This document shows, in pieces, positions 57,327 to 64,000 of a DNA stretch of 64,000 nt (positions within the stretch are counted from its first letter, which is position 1; every line of letters begins with the position of its first letter). The stretch is from assembly GCA_965215145.1 (NCBI GenBank), contig OZ244038.1:1984001-2048000 (forward strand). Direction: 5' to 3'. Both the position numbers and the translations under genes were made by a program. Origin of the DNA: G965215145 sp965215145 (GTDB lineage Bacteria; Bacteroidota; Rhodothermia; Rhodothermales; JANQRZ01). The notes beneath the pieces were generated by a model, which saw only the letters and a list, made by a program, of their open reading frames with translations, did not search any database and was not told where the DNA came from.

Positions 57327-57386
57327 GTGATGAGTTGTGGGTCTCGAGTTCTCCACTCACAACCCATAACTCACGACCCACGACTC
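57325..57386. repeat. family C inverted repeat between rluB and guaB
   Basis: Left TGATGAGTTGTGGGTCTCGA and right CACAACCCATAACTCACG show the same words as the copy at 37206-37272. It ends 3 nt before the guaB start. Confidence 0.6.
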
Positions 57387-57388
57387 CT

Positions 57389-58855
57389 ATGCAAAAGATC
57401 GCCTTCGAGGGCCTCACCTACGACGACGTCCTCCTCGTCCCCGGCCGCAGCGGGGTGATGCCCCGCGAGGCCGACACGTCCACGCGGCTGACGCGCCGGC
57501 TCCGGCTCCGCGTCCCCGTCCTCTCGGCTGCGATGGACACCGTCACCGAGGCCGACCTCGCCATCGCGATGGCGCGCGAGGGCGGCGTCGGCGTGCTGCA
57601 CAAGAACATGACCGTCGCCGAGCAGGCGGCGCAGGTCCGCCGCGTCAAGCGGAGCGAGAGCGGGATGATCCTCGACCCCGTGACGCTGCCGCCCGACGCC
57701 ACCGTCGAGCAGGCCCGCGCCACGATGTCGCGCTACCACATCGGCGGCATCCCCGTCGTGACCGCCGAGGGAACGCTCGTGGGGATCGTGACGAACCGGG
57801 ACCTCCGGTTCGAGCCCGACGCCGCGGCGCCGCTCTCGGCCATCATGACGGAGGCGCCCCTCATCGTCGGCCCCGTCGGGACGACGCTCGAGGAGGCCGA
57901 GGAGCTCCTGCAAAAACACAAGATCGAGAAGCTCCCCATCGTGGACGCGGCCGGCGTGATGCGCGGGCTGATCACGTTCAAGGACATCCAGAAGAAGCGG
58001 AAGCACCCCCACGCCGCCAAGGACGAGCACGGCCGTCTCCTCGTCGGCGCCGCCGTCGGGATCGCCGCCGACACGCTCGACCGCGTCGCCGCGCTCGTCG
58101 AGGCCGACGCCGACTTCGTGGTCGTGGATACGGCGCACGGGCACTCCGAGGGGGTCCTCAGGATGGTCGAGCAGGTCAAGGCCGCGCACGCCGAGCTGGA
58201 GGTGATCGCCGGCAACGTCGCCACGGCCGAGGCCACCGAGGACCTCATCCTCGCCGGCGCCGACGGCGTGAAGGCGGGCATAGGTCCCGGTTCGATCTGC
58301 ACCACGCGCGTCGTCGCGGGGGTCGGCGTGCCGCAGCTCACGGCGGTGATGCAGTGCGCCGCCGCCGCCCGCCGCTACGACGTCCCCATCATCGCCGACG
58401 GCGGGATCAAGCAGACCGGCGACGTCCCGAAGGCCATCGCCGCCGGCGCCGACGCGGTGATGATCGGGGGGTTGTTCGCGGGCGTCGAGGAGAGCCCCGG
58501 CGAGACGGTGCTCTACGAGGGCCGCCGCTACAAGCTCTACCGCGGGATGGGCTCGCTCGGCGCCATGCGCGCCGGCTCGAAGGACCGCTACTTCCAAGAC
58601 GCCGAGGACGACCTGAAGAAGCTCGTCCCGGAGGGGATCGAGGGGCGGGTTCCGTACAAGGGCACCCTCGCCGAGGTCGTCTACCAGATGACCGGCGGCC
58701 TCCGCGCGGCGATGGGCTACTGCGGTTGCCCGGACGTGGCGGCGATGCAGGAGCGCGCGCAGTTCGTCCGCGTCACCGCCAGCGGCCTCCGCGAGAGCCA
58801 CCCCCACGACGTCACCATCACGGAGGAGGCGCCGAACTACTCGGTTCGCTCCTAG
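57389..58855 (+). CDS. guaB: inosine-5'-monophosphate dehydrogenase
   Basis: 488 residues from ATG 57389. The N-terminal barrel starts FEGLTYDDVLLVPGRS. The two CBS domains (about 95-210) include PPDATVEQARATMSRYHIGG and VGTTLEEAEELLQKHKIEKL. The catalytic Cys304 is in GIGPGSICTTRVVAGVG. The flap carries GSLGAMRAGSKDRYFQDA. It converts IMP to XMP with NAD+, the rate-limiting step of GMP synthesis. It is preceded by a family C repeat and followed by a family A repeat. Confidence 0.96.
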   Translation: MQKIAFEGLTYDDVLLVPGRSGVMPREADTSTRLTRRLRLRVPVLSAAMDTVTEADLAIAMAREGGVGVLHKNMTVAEQAAQVRRVKRSESGMILDPVTLPPDATVEQARATMSRYHIGGIPVVTAEGTLVGIVTNRDLRFEPDAAAPLSAIMTEAPLIVGPVGTTLEEAEELLQKHKIEKLPIVDAAGVMRGLITFKDIQKKRKHPHAAKDEHGRLLVGAAVGIAADTLDRVAALVEADADFVVVDTAHGHSEGVLRMVEQVKAAHAELEVIAGNVATAEATEDLILAGADGVKAGIGPGSICTTRVVAGVGVPQLTAVMQCAAAARRYDVPIIADGGIKQTGDVPKAIAAGADAVMIGGLFAGVEESPGETVLYEGRRYKLYRGMGSLGAMRAGSKDRYFQDAEDDLKKLVPEGIEGRVPYKGTLAEVVYQMTGGLRAAMGYCGCPDVAAMQERAQFVRVTASGLRESHPHDVTITEEAPNYSVRS

Positions 58856-58872
58856 CCGCCATCCTGCTAACC

Positions 58873-58902
58873 CGTAGGGACGCAGCATGCTGCGTCCCTA
58901 CG
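58873..58902. repeat. family A palindromic repeat after guaB
   Basis: A perfect 30-bp palindrome (arms CGTAGGGACGCAGCA and its complement). It has the same centre as the copy inside the asparaginase gene, with a paired A/G change in both arms. Confidence 0.9.
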
Positions 58903-58921
58903 ACCGCACCACCGACGACCT

Positions 58922-59989
58922 TTGCCGGACCGCCTCGCCACCCTCCGCCGCCTCGCGGCCGAGCACGACGCCGACGCCGCGCTCGTCGCCTTCGGGCCGG
59001 ACGTGCGGTGGGCCGTCGGGTTCACGGGCTCGAACGGGCTCCTCGTCGTCACCCCCGACGCGGCGCACTTCGTCACCGACGGGCGCTACACCGCACAGGC
59101 CGCCGAGGAGGTCCGCGGCGCCGAGGTCCACGTCCCCGGCCACGACCTCCTCGGGCACGTCGCCGAGGCGGGGCTGCTGGGGGAGGGGAGGCGCGTGCTC
59201 ATCCAGGCCGAGCACGTCACGCTTGCCGAGCGGGAGCGGATGGGGGAGAAGCTGCCGGAGGCGGAGTTCGTCTCGGTGGCGGGGCTGCTGCGGGAGGCGG
59301 TGGCGTCGAAGGACGAGGAGGAAATCGAGGCGATCCGGCAGGCGCAGCGCGTGACCGAGGCGGTGTTCGACGAGCTGCTGCCGCGGATCGGGCCGGGCGT
59401 CACCGAGCGTGACTTGGCCGCCGAGATCGTCTACCAGCACCTCCGCCGCGGCGCGGGCCAGATGGCATTCGAGCCCATCGTCGCCTCGGGGCGGCGGGGC
59501 GCGCTCCCCCACGCCCGCGCCTCCGACAAGGCCCTCGCCCTCGGCGAGCTCGTCGTGATCGACATGGGCGGGGTCGTGGACGGCTACGCCTCGGACATGA
59601 CGCGGACGGTGGCCGTCGGGGAGCCGGAGGCGGGGATGCGGCGGGCCTACGACGCCGTGCTCGACGCGCAGGTGCAGGCCATCGAGGCGGTTCAGGCTGG
59701 GGCTTCGGGTAAAGCTGTAGATGCCGTCGCCCGAGAGGCGCTAGAACAAGCCGGGTTCGGGGACTACTTCACGCACAGCCTCGGCCACGGCGTCGGCCTG
59801 CAGGTCCACGAGTGGCCCCGCCTCTCGAAGTCGGCCGACGATACGCTACCAGAAGACTGCGTGGTGACGGTCGAACCGGGGGTGTACCTCCCGGAGCGGT
59901 TCGGCATCCGCATCGAGGACCTCGTCATCGCTCGCAGGGACGGCCCGGAGGCGCTGACGCGCACGCCGAAGTCGCTGCTGGTGCTGTGA
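58922..59989 (+). CDS. M24-family Xaa-Pro aminopeptidase
   Basis: 355 residues from TTG 58922. The creatinase-like N-domain (1-~120) precedes the pita-bread domain with its metal ligands: VIDMGGVVDGYASDMTRTVA (two Asp), HSLGHGVGLQVHEWPRL (His), VVTVEPGVYLPERFGIRIED (Glu, Glu). It removes an N-terminal residue before proline, probably in the cytoplasm with Mn2+ or Co2+. The stop overlaps a possible GTG start of the glycosyltransferase (GTGA at 59986), so it may lead that operon. Confidence 0.9.
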   Translation: MPDRLATLRRLAAEHDADAALVAFGPDVRWAVGFTGSNGLLVVTPDAAHFVTDGRYTAQAAEEVRGAEVHVPGHDLLGHVAEAGLLGEGRRVLIQAEHVTLAERERMGEKLPEAEFVSVAGLLREAVASKDEEEIEAIRQAQRVTEAVFDELLPRIGPGVTERDLAAEIVYQHLRRGAGQMAFEPIVASGRRGALPHARASDKALALGELVVIDMGGVVDGYASDMTRTVAVGEPEAGMRRAYDAVLDAQVQAIEAVQAGASGKAVDAVAREALEQAGFGDYFTHSLGHGVGLQVHEWPRLSKSADDTLPEDCVVTVEPGVYLPERFGIRIEDLVIARRDGPEALTRTPKSLLVL

Positions 59990-60030
59990 CGGAGGCTGGG
60001 AGAGCGAGCACCAGCGGGGCGGTGGGAGTG

Positions 60031-60912
60031 ATGCCGAGCATTTCCGTCGTCGTCCCGATTTACAACCAGGCGGCGCTGCTGCCGGTGACGCTGCCGGGCG
60101 TGCTCGGGCAGGACCACCCCGCCGAAATCATCCTTGTGGACGACGGCTCGACCGACGGCTCGGCGGCGATCATCGAGCGGCTGGCGGCCGGGCGGGCGGA
60201 CGTACGGCTGATCCGGCACGGCGAGAACCGAGGGCGGGCCGCGGCGCGCAATACGGGGGTTGTGGCGGCCACCGGCGAGGTGGTCCTGTTCTTTGACGGG
60301 GACATGCAGCCGGAGGCCGGTGTCGTCCGCGCACACGCGAGCCGTTATTGCAGGGGAACCATCGGGGTAGTCTCGCGCGACGTCCTCGAAGGGCTCGACC
60401 CGACCGATTCGTTTCACCGCTACCTCCTCGGCAAGTCCGGCCAGAAGGGGGCGGACCCCAGCCGCCCCCTCCCGTTCCGGTACTTCGTAATCGGCTACAC
60501 CTCCGTCCGTGCCGACGCCCTCCGCGCCGTCGGCGGGTTCGACGAGGCCATCAGCTACGGCGAGGACCTCGACCTTGCGTACCGGCTGTGGCAGCGCTGG
60601 CCGGGGGGGCTGTTCCACGAGCCGGCGGCCGTCGTGCATCAGTACGACGTCGGGGGCCTCGACGAGCGGCTGCGGAAGCTCCGGGAGTTCGGGGCGAACC
60701 TCCCGCGCCTGCTCGCCAAGCACCCCGGCTTGGCGGACGCGGCCGGGCTCCGCGTCGTAGCTTCGCCGGCGTGGAGCCGGTTGCTCCGGCCCGAGGTGGC
60801 CCGCCTCGCCCGTCGGATGCTGCCCCTCGCCCCGCCCGACCTCCGACGCGCCATCATCCGCTACGCCCTCGCCAGCGCCGTCGCCGAGGGGCTTCGCCAC
60901 GCCCGCGATTGA
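60031..60912 (+). CDS. glycosyltransferase family 2
   Basis: 293 residues from ATG 60031; a GTG at 59986 that overlaps the previous stop would add 15 residues. The GT-A signatures are ISVVVPIYNQAALLPVTLPG, IILVDDGSTDGSAAII, GRAAARNTGVVAATGEVVLF (then FDGD) and VGGFDEAISYGEDLDLAYRL. It transfers a sugar from a nucleotide donor, probably to a lipid- or polysaccharide-linked acceptor at the inner membrane. It leads the row with an anti-sigma-like kinase and a GT87-like fusion protein. Confidence 0.9.
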   Translation: MPSISVVVPIYNQAALLPVTLPGVLGQDHPAEIILVDDGSTDGSAAIIERLAAGRADVRLIRHGENRGRAAARNTGVVAATGEVVLFFDGDMQPEAGVVRAHASRYCRGTIGVVSRDVLEGLDPTDSFHRYLLGKSGQKGADPSRPLPFRYFVIGYTSVRADALRAVGGFDEAISYGEDLDLAYRLWQRWPGGLFHEPAAVVHQYDVGGLDERLRKLREFGANLPRLLAKHPGLADAAGLRVVASPAWSRLLRPEVARLARRMLPLAPPDLRRAIIRYALASAVAEGLRHARD

Positions 60913-60914
60913 AC

Positions 60915-61331
60915 ATGGACCGCCGCGTCTGCATCCTCGCCAGCACACCGGCTGCCGCCACCGAAGCGTCGGTGTTCGTGGAGCGCGCGGCGGGTGAGCT
61001 AGGGCTCGGGGACGACGTGCGGGAGCGGATGCTGATGGTCATCGGCGAGGCGGTGGACAACGCCGCCGGCCACGGCAACGGGTTCGACCCGACGAAGCGC
61101 GTCACGCTCGTCTGCGAGCGCGACGCCGCCGAGGTGCGCCTCCGCATCGAAGACGAGGGGCAGGGCCTCCCAGAGGGCGGCCTCGACGGGGCCGAGCTCC
61201 CGGACGACCCGATGGACACCAGCGGGCGCGGGCTCTTCATCATCACCGCGATGGCGGACCGGACGTGGCTGGAGGCCAACGGACGCCGGCTCTGCCTGGC
61301 ATGGGCGCTCCCGACCGACGGCGCGGCGTGA
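60915..61331 (+). CDS. ATP-binding anti-sigma-factor-like kinase (RsbW/SpoIIAB type)
   Basis: 138 residues from ATG 60915, 2 nt after the glycosyltransferase stop. The GHKL fold is seen in RERMLMVIGEAVDNAAGHGN (N box), VRLRIEDEGQGLP (G1) and DTSGRGLFIITAMADRTWLE (G2). Such stand-alone kinases phosphorylate anti-anti-sigma proteins or bind sigma factors. No partner STAS or PP2C gene is adjacent, and its place between two glycosyltransferase-like genes is unusual. It overlaps the next gene by 4 nt (GTGA). Confidence 0.87.
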   Translation: MDRRVCILASTPAAATEASVFVERAAGELGLGDDVRERMLMVIGEAVDNAAGHGNGFDPTKRVTLVCERDAAEVRLRIEDEGQGLPEGGLDGAELPDDPMDTSGRGLFIITAMADRTWLEANGRRLCLAWALPTDGAA

Positions 61332-63202
61332 GCCGGTCGCGTGGGCGCGGCCTCGGGGCTGCCGCGGTTCTCGTGGTCTGCACGACTGCGATGGCCCTCG
61401 GCGCGTGGGGCAGCGTGGAGCCCATGCCGCGCGCGGTGTTCGTCGGCGCCGCGCTCGTCGGATGTTTCGTTGTGGCGTGGGCGTGGCAGCGAACCTCGCC
61501 GTCACTCAGGACGGTGCTCGGCGTGGCGATCCTGCTGCGCCTGCTCGTCCTCCCGCTCCCCCCCACGGTCTCCGACGACGGCCACCGCTACGTGTGGGAC
61601 GGGTGGGTGCAGACGGATGGCGTCAACCCCTACGCCCATCGCCCATCCGACCCCGCCTTCGTCGAGCGGCACGAGACGGGCCTCTACGACCGGCTCAACT
61701 CGCGGGATTACTACTCGGTCTACCCGCCCGCCTCGCAGGCCGTGTTCGCCTTCGGCGGGCTGTTCCGCGGGTGGGGGCCGGCGGCGAGCTGGTACGCGAT
61801 CAAGGGGCTGCTGGCGGGGTTCGAGGTGCTGGCGCTCCTCCTGCTGGCGCGGATGGTGCGGCCGGCTACGCTCGTGCTCTACGCCTGGCACCCCCTCGTG
61901 GTGATGGAGGCGGCGGGGCAAGCGCATACCGAGGCCGGGATGGTCGGCTTCCTCGTGGTCGCCGTCTGGGCCGCCGGGCGGCGTGGCGCGCTCGCCGGGG
62001 GGGCAATGACCGTAGCCGGGTGGTTCAAGCTGATCCCGCTCGTATTCCTCCCGTTCGTGCTGCGGCGGGTGGGGTGGCGGGCGGCGTGGGCGGCGGCCGT
62101 CGTCACCGCTGCGCTCGTGGTCCCCTATGCCGCGCCCTACGTCGTCCCCCACGTCCGCGAGTCGCTCGACCTGTACGTGGGGCTGTTCGAGTGGAACGCG
62201 GGGTCGTACTTCGCGCTGAAGGAGGGGCTGCGGCTCCTCACCGGCGAGGACTGGAGCAAGGTGCTCGGGCCGGCGCTGCGGATCGCATTCTTGCTCGGGC
62301 TGCCCGTGCTGCTCTGGCTGGACTGGAAGCGGCGGTGGGCGCTGCCGGCGGCGCTGCTCGTCGTCTACGGCTGGTTCCTCGCCACCACGACGACGGTGCA
62401 CCCGTGGTACCTCCTCGGCCCGCTCGCGCTGGTCCCGCTGGTGGCGGACCGCGGGCGGGCGGGTGCGCTCGTCGCGGCGGCGTGGCAGGTGCTCGCGGCA
62501 GGATCGCTCGGGACGTACCTGTTCTACACCCACGGCGCGGCGCCGTACTGGGCGGCCGTCGTGCTCGGGTGGGTGGGGTGGGCGACGCTGCTCGCGGCGG
62601 CGGGCGCCGTGGCGGGGCTGCCCCGGCTGATGCGGCGGCGGGCGCGGCGGAAGTGGCGCTGGGTCGCGCCCTACCTCGACCGTCCCACGACGCTGCTCGA
62701 CCTCGGGGCGGGGGAGGGGTTCGTCGGCGAGGCCGCCGCGGCGGACGGCGCCGCTGTCACGCTCGCCGACGTGGTCGACTTCAACCGCACCGACCTCCCG
62801 CTCGTCCGCTACGAACTCGCCCCCGTGCACGTGATGGGCCACCGGCTCCCTCTACCGGATGACCAGTTCGACGCCACGTTGCTCGTGTTCGTGCTGCACC
62901 ACGCCGAGGACCCGGCCGCCGTGCTCCGCGAGGCCCGCCGGGTGACGCACGGGCGCGTGGCCGTGGTCGAGTCCGTGGCGGAGACGGCGTGGGACCGCTG
63001 GTGGCTCCCCCGCGCGGACCGCCTCGCCAACCGCCTCCGCTCCGGCGGGGCGATGGCGGAGCAGGAGGAACACCTCCGCTTCCGCAGCGCGGCCGACTGG
63101 CGGGCGTGGTTCGAGGCGGCGGGCTTCCGCGTGGTCTCCGAGGAGCGGCGGGGGCGGTGGCTGCACCGCCAGCACCTCTTCGTTCTCGAAAAGGCCCGGT
63201 AG
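61328..63202 (+). CDS. GT87-like membrane glycosyltransferase fused to a SAM methyltransferase
   Basis: 624 residues from GTG 61328. Residues 1-~440 hold about ten membrane helices and the GT-C-like loop NPYAHRPSDP, later DYYSVYPPASQAVFAFGGLF. This is typical of DUF2029/GT87 or mannosyltransferase-type polyprenyl-phosphate-dependent enzymes. From ~450 the protein becomes soluble with a class I methyltransferase: TTLLDLGAGEGFVGEAAAAD, DDQFDATLLVFVLHHAEDPA, AVLREARRVTHGRVAVVESV. The fusion suggests that one polypeptide transfers and O-methylates a sugar at the membrane. The exact donor and acceptor are unknown. Confidence 0.8.
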   Translation: MSRSRGRGLGAAAVLVVCTTAMALGAWGSVEPMPRAVFVGAALVGCFVVAWAWQRTSPSLRTVLGVAILLRLLVLPLPPTVSDDGHRYVWDGWVQTDGVNPYAHRPSDPAFVERHETGLYDRLNSRDYYSVYPPASQAVFAFGGLFRGWGPAASWYAIKGLLAGFEVLALLLLARMVRPATLVLYAWHPLVVMEAAGQAHTEAGMVGFLVVAVWAAGRRGALAGGAMTVAGWFKLIPLVFLPFVLRRVGWRAAWAAAVVTAALVVPYAAPYVVPHVRESLDLYVGLFEWNAGSYFALKEGLRLLTGEDWSKVLGPALRIAFLLGLPVLLWLDWKRRWALPAALLVVYGWFLATTTTVHPWYLLGPLALVPLVADRGRAGALVAAAWQVLAAGSLGTYLFYTHGAAPYWAAVVLGWVGWATLLAAAGAVAGLPRLMRRRARRKWRWVAPYLDRPTTLLDLGAGEGFVGEAAAADGAAVTLADVVDFNRTDLPLVRYELAPVHVMGHRLPLPDDQFDATLLVFVLHHAEDPAAVLREARRVTHGRVAVVESVAETAWDRWWLPRADRLANRLRSGGAMAEQEEHLRFRSAADWRAWFEAAGFRVVSEERRGRWLHRQHLFVLEKAR

Positions 63203-63311
63203 GAGGATAGAGCAGAGCCGACGGGGCAGGAGCCGATAGCTGCTGAGTTGCTGGTTTGGTGGGCGATGCCGTACCATAGGGGAGCGCCTGCCGTCAGCCC
63301 CTGCGCTCTCG

Positions 63312-63428
63312 ATGAACGTCCGTCAGACCCTCCGCCCCGGCCAACGTGGCACCCAGCGCTACGCCGAACGCTACGCCGAGCGCCTCGTGTGCGTCCGCTA
63401 CCGCTATGACCTGCTCCCCGTAATCTGA
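63312..63428 (+). pseudogene. 5' part of a small conserved gene cut by an IS element
   Basis: From ATG 63312 the frame reads MNVRQTLRPGQRGTQRYAER, then YAERLVCVRYRYD. This resembles a small conserved protein I have seen as RPGQRGTKK...RLVCVRYRYDEE in other bacteria. The match stops at RYD, and the next bases (TGACCTGCTCCCCG, 63407 onward) look like an IS3-type left end. The remainder of the gene is not in the window. Confidence 0.5.
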
Positions 63429-63469
63429 TCCAGTCGCTACGATAGTGCTGCGCCCCATCCCGCAGCACC

Positions 63470-63742
63470 ATGAAACGCCACTTCCCCGAGGAGATCGTCA
63501 CCAAGCTCCGCCGCGTCGAGACCCTCACCGCCGACGGCTCCACCGTCGCTGAGGCCGTCCGAGAGATCGGCGTCACCGAGGTGACCTACTACCGCTGGCG
63601 CAAGAAGTACGCCGGCGTCGGCCAGCCGGAGGCCCAGCGGCTCCGTGACCTCGAGAAGGAGAACGCCCGCTTGAAGAAGCTCGTGGCCGACCTCTCGCTC
63701 GGCAACGACATCCTCAAGGAGGTCGCCAGGGGAAAGCTCTGA
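63470..63742 (+). CDS. IS3-family transposase OrfA
   Basis: 90 residues. The helix-turn-helix region is FPEEIVTKLRRVETLTADGS, VAEAVREIGVTEVTYYRWRK. A leucine-zipper-like helix follows (RLRDLEKENARLKKLVADLS). It binds the element ends and, alone, regulates transposition. Near its 3' end the sequence GGGAAAG (63730-63736), read as G GGA AAG, is a standard -1 slippery heptamer, so a fusion OrfAB would be made by programmed frameshifting. Confidence 0.92.
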   Translation: MKRHFPEEIVTKLRRVETLTADGSTVAEAVREIGVTEVTYYRWRKKYAGVGQPEAQRLRDLEKENARLKKLVADLSLGNDILKEVARGKL

Positions 63743-64000
63743 GCCCGGCGCGTCGGCGGACCGCTGTCGCCCACGTCCAGCGCGAGTTGGGTGTGAGCGA
63801 GCGGCGGGCCTGCCGCGTCGTCGGGCACCCTCGCTCGACCCACCGCTACGCGCCGGAGCGCCCGGCGAAGGACCGCGCGCTCGTGGCCCGCCTGCTCCGA
63901 CTCGCCCGCGACCACCCACGCTATGGCTACCGCCGGGCGTGGGCCGTGCTGCGCGGCGAGGGCTGGGCCGTCAACCGGAAGCGGGTCCACCGGCTCTGGC
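63742..64000 (+). CDS. IS3-family transposase OrfB, N-terminal part
   Basis: In the -1 frame relative to OrfA the window encodes about 86 residues: RTAVAHVQRELGVSERRACR, VVGHPRSTHRY, and then LVARLLRLARDHPRYGYRRA followed by WAVNRKRVHRLW. The RYGYRR and NRKRVHRL elements mark the HTH_21 region that precedes the rve DDE catalytic core, which lies outside the window. Translation is expected through the slippery site and not from its own start. Confidence 0.85.

Larger units (their letters stand above)
63407..64000 (+). mobile_element. IS3-family insertion sequence, left part (right end outside window)
   Basis: Begins with TGACCTGCTCCCCG, the TG-start typical of IS3-family left ends. It carries orfA (63470-63742) and the beginning of orfB in the -1 frame. 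The right end and target duplication lie beyond the window, so the boundary is an estimate. Confidence 0.75.

Noticed and set aside
1..64000. tRNA or rRNA genes
   Set aside because: I saw no cloverleaf with the GTTCGA-type T-loop and acceptor stems, and no rRNA-like stretch; a tRNAscan run would settle this.

Overview
The window is a gene-dense, high-GC chromosomal segment that fits the Rhodothermia/Rhodothermales branch of the Bacteroidota (Salinibacter- or Rubrivirga-like). That assignment is inferred from four things: secreted proteins ending in a type IX secretion (T9SS) C-terminal sorting domain, an outer-membrane receptor with an N-terminal carboxypeptidase-like domain, starts without strong Shine-Dalgarno sequences but with TAnCTT/TAnnTTTG-like -7 elements about 30 nt upstream, and GC-rich Asp/Glu-rich proteins. 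I see no tRNA, rRNA or CRISPR array.

Layout. 1-7.6 kb: a DUF389 membrane protein (cut by the window edge), a one-TM protein, a SAM hydroxide adenosyltransferase, a GbsR-type regulator with a YraN nuclease, an Ntn-type asparaginase, a SpoIID-domain protein and purF. 8-14.2 kb: DinB-like and MBL-fold proteins, a KaiC-like ATPase coupled to a histidine kinase, and a type III polyketide synthase with an ICMT-type methyltransferase. 14.3-22.4 kb: M14 peptidase, two thioredoxin-fold proteins, RNase D, a LuxC-like acyl-CoA reductase, an aldehyde dehydrogenase and an aminotransferase. 22.4-26.6 kb is an accessory patch: an unrecognised 407-aa protein, a DUF433/DUF5615 toxin-antitoxin-like pair, and a T9SS beta-propeller gene that seems to have landed in the tail of a small membrane-protein gene. 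26.7-31.8 kb: prfB, a lipoprotein, nadB, a DsbA-like protein, and a divergent HxlR/NAD(P)-binding pair. 31.9-40.9 kb is the translation cluster rimP-nusA-infB-rbfA-truB, then a GNAT-like protein and ribF. 40.9-51.2 kb: an outer-membrane receptor, an MNT/substrate-binding (HEPN-like) pair, rpsO-pnp, and three adjacent T9SS-cargo genes, two of which are near-identical tandem copies with shifted sorting domains. 51.4-63.2 kb: Xre-RES toxin-antitoxin, M16 peptidase, epimerase, scpA-scpB-rluB, guaB, M24 peptidase, and a glycosyltransferase/anti-sigma-kinase/GT87-methyltransferase operon. 63.3-64 kb: the left part of an IS3-family element that interrupts a small gene.

Repeats. Three families of intergenic palindromic repeats recur. 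The commonest has outer arms resembling GTAGGGGCG/CGCCCCTAC and inner arms that change symmetrically from copy to copy. One copy is read in frame inside the asparaginase gene. A second family, built from ACGCACTACGAACTACGCACT-like words, has in one place expanded into six perfect 25-bp tandem units.

How the genes work together. The translation and RNA genes (rimP, nusA, infB, rbfA, truB, rpsO, pnp, prfB) form classical clusters with structured leaders that suggest attenuation or autoregulation. scpA/scpB/rluB are translationally coupled. KaiC and its kinase overlap closely enough to act as one signalling unit. The polyketide synthase and methyltransferase probably make O-methylated alkylpyrones or alkylresorcinols. 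All functions are assigned from motifs and protein resemblance; no database search was run.
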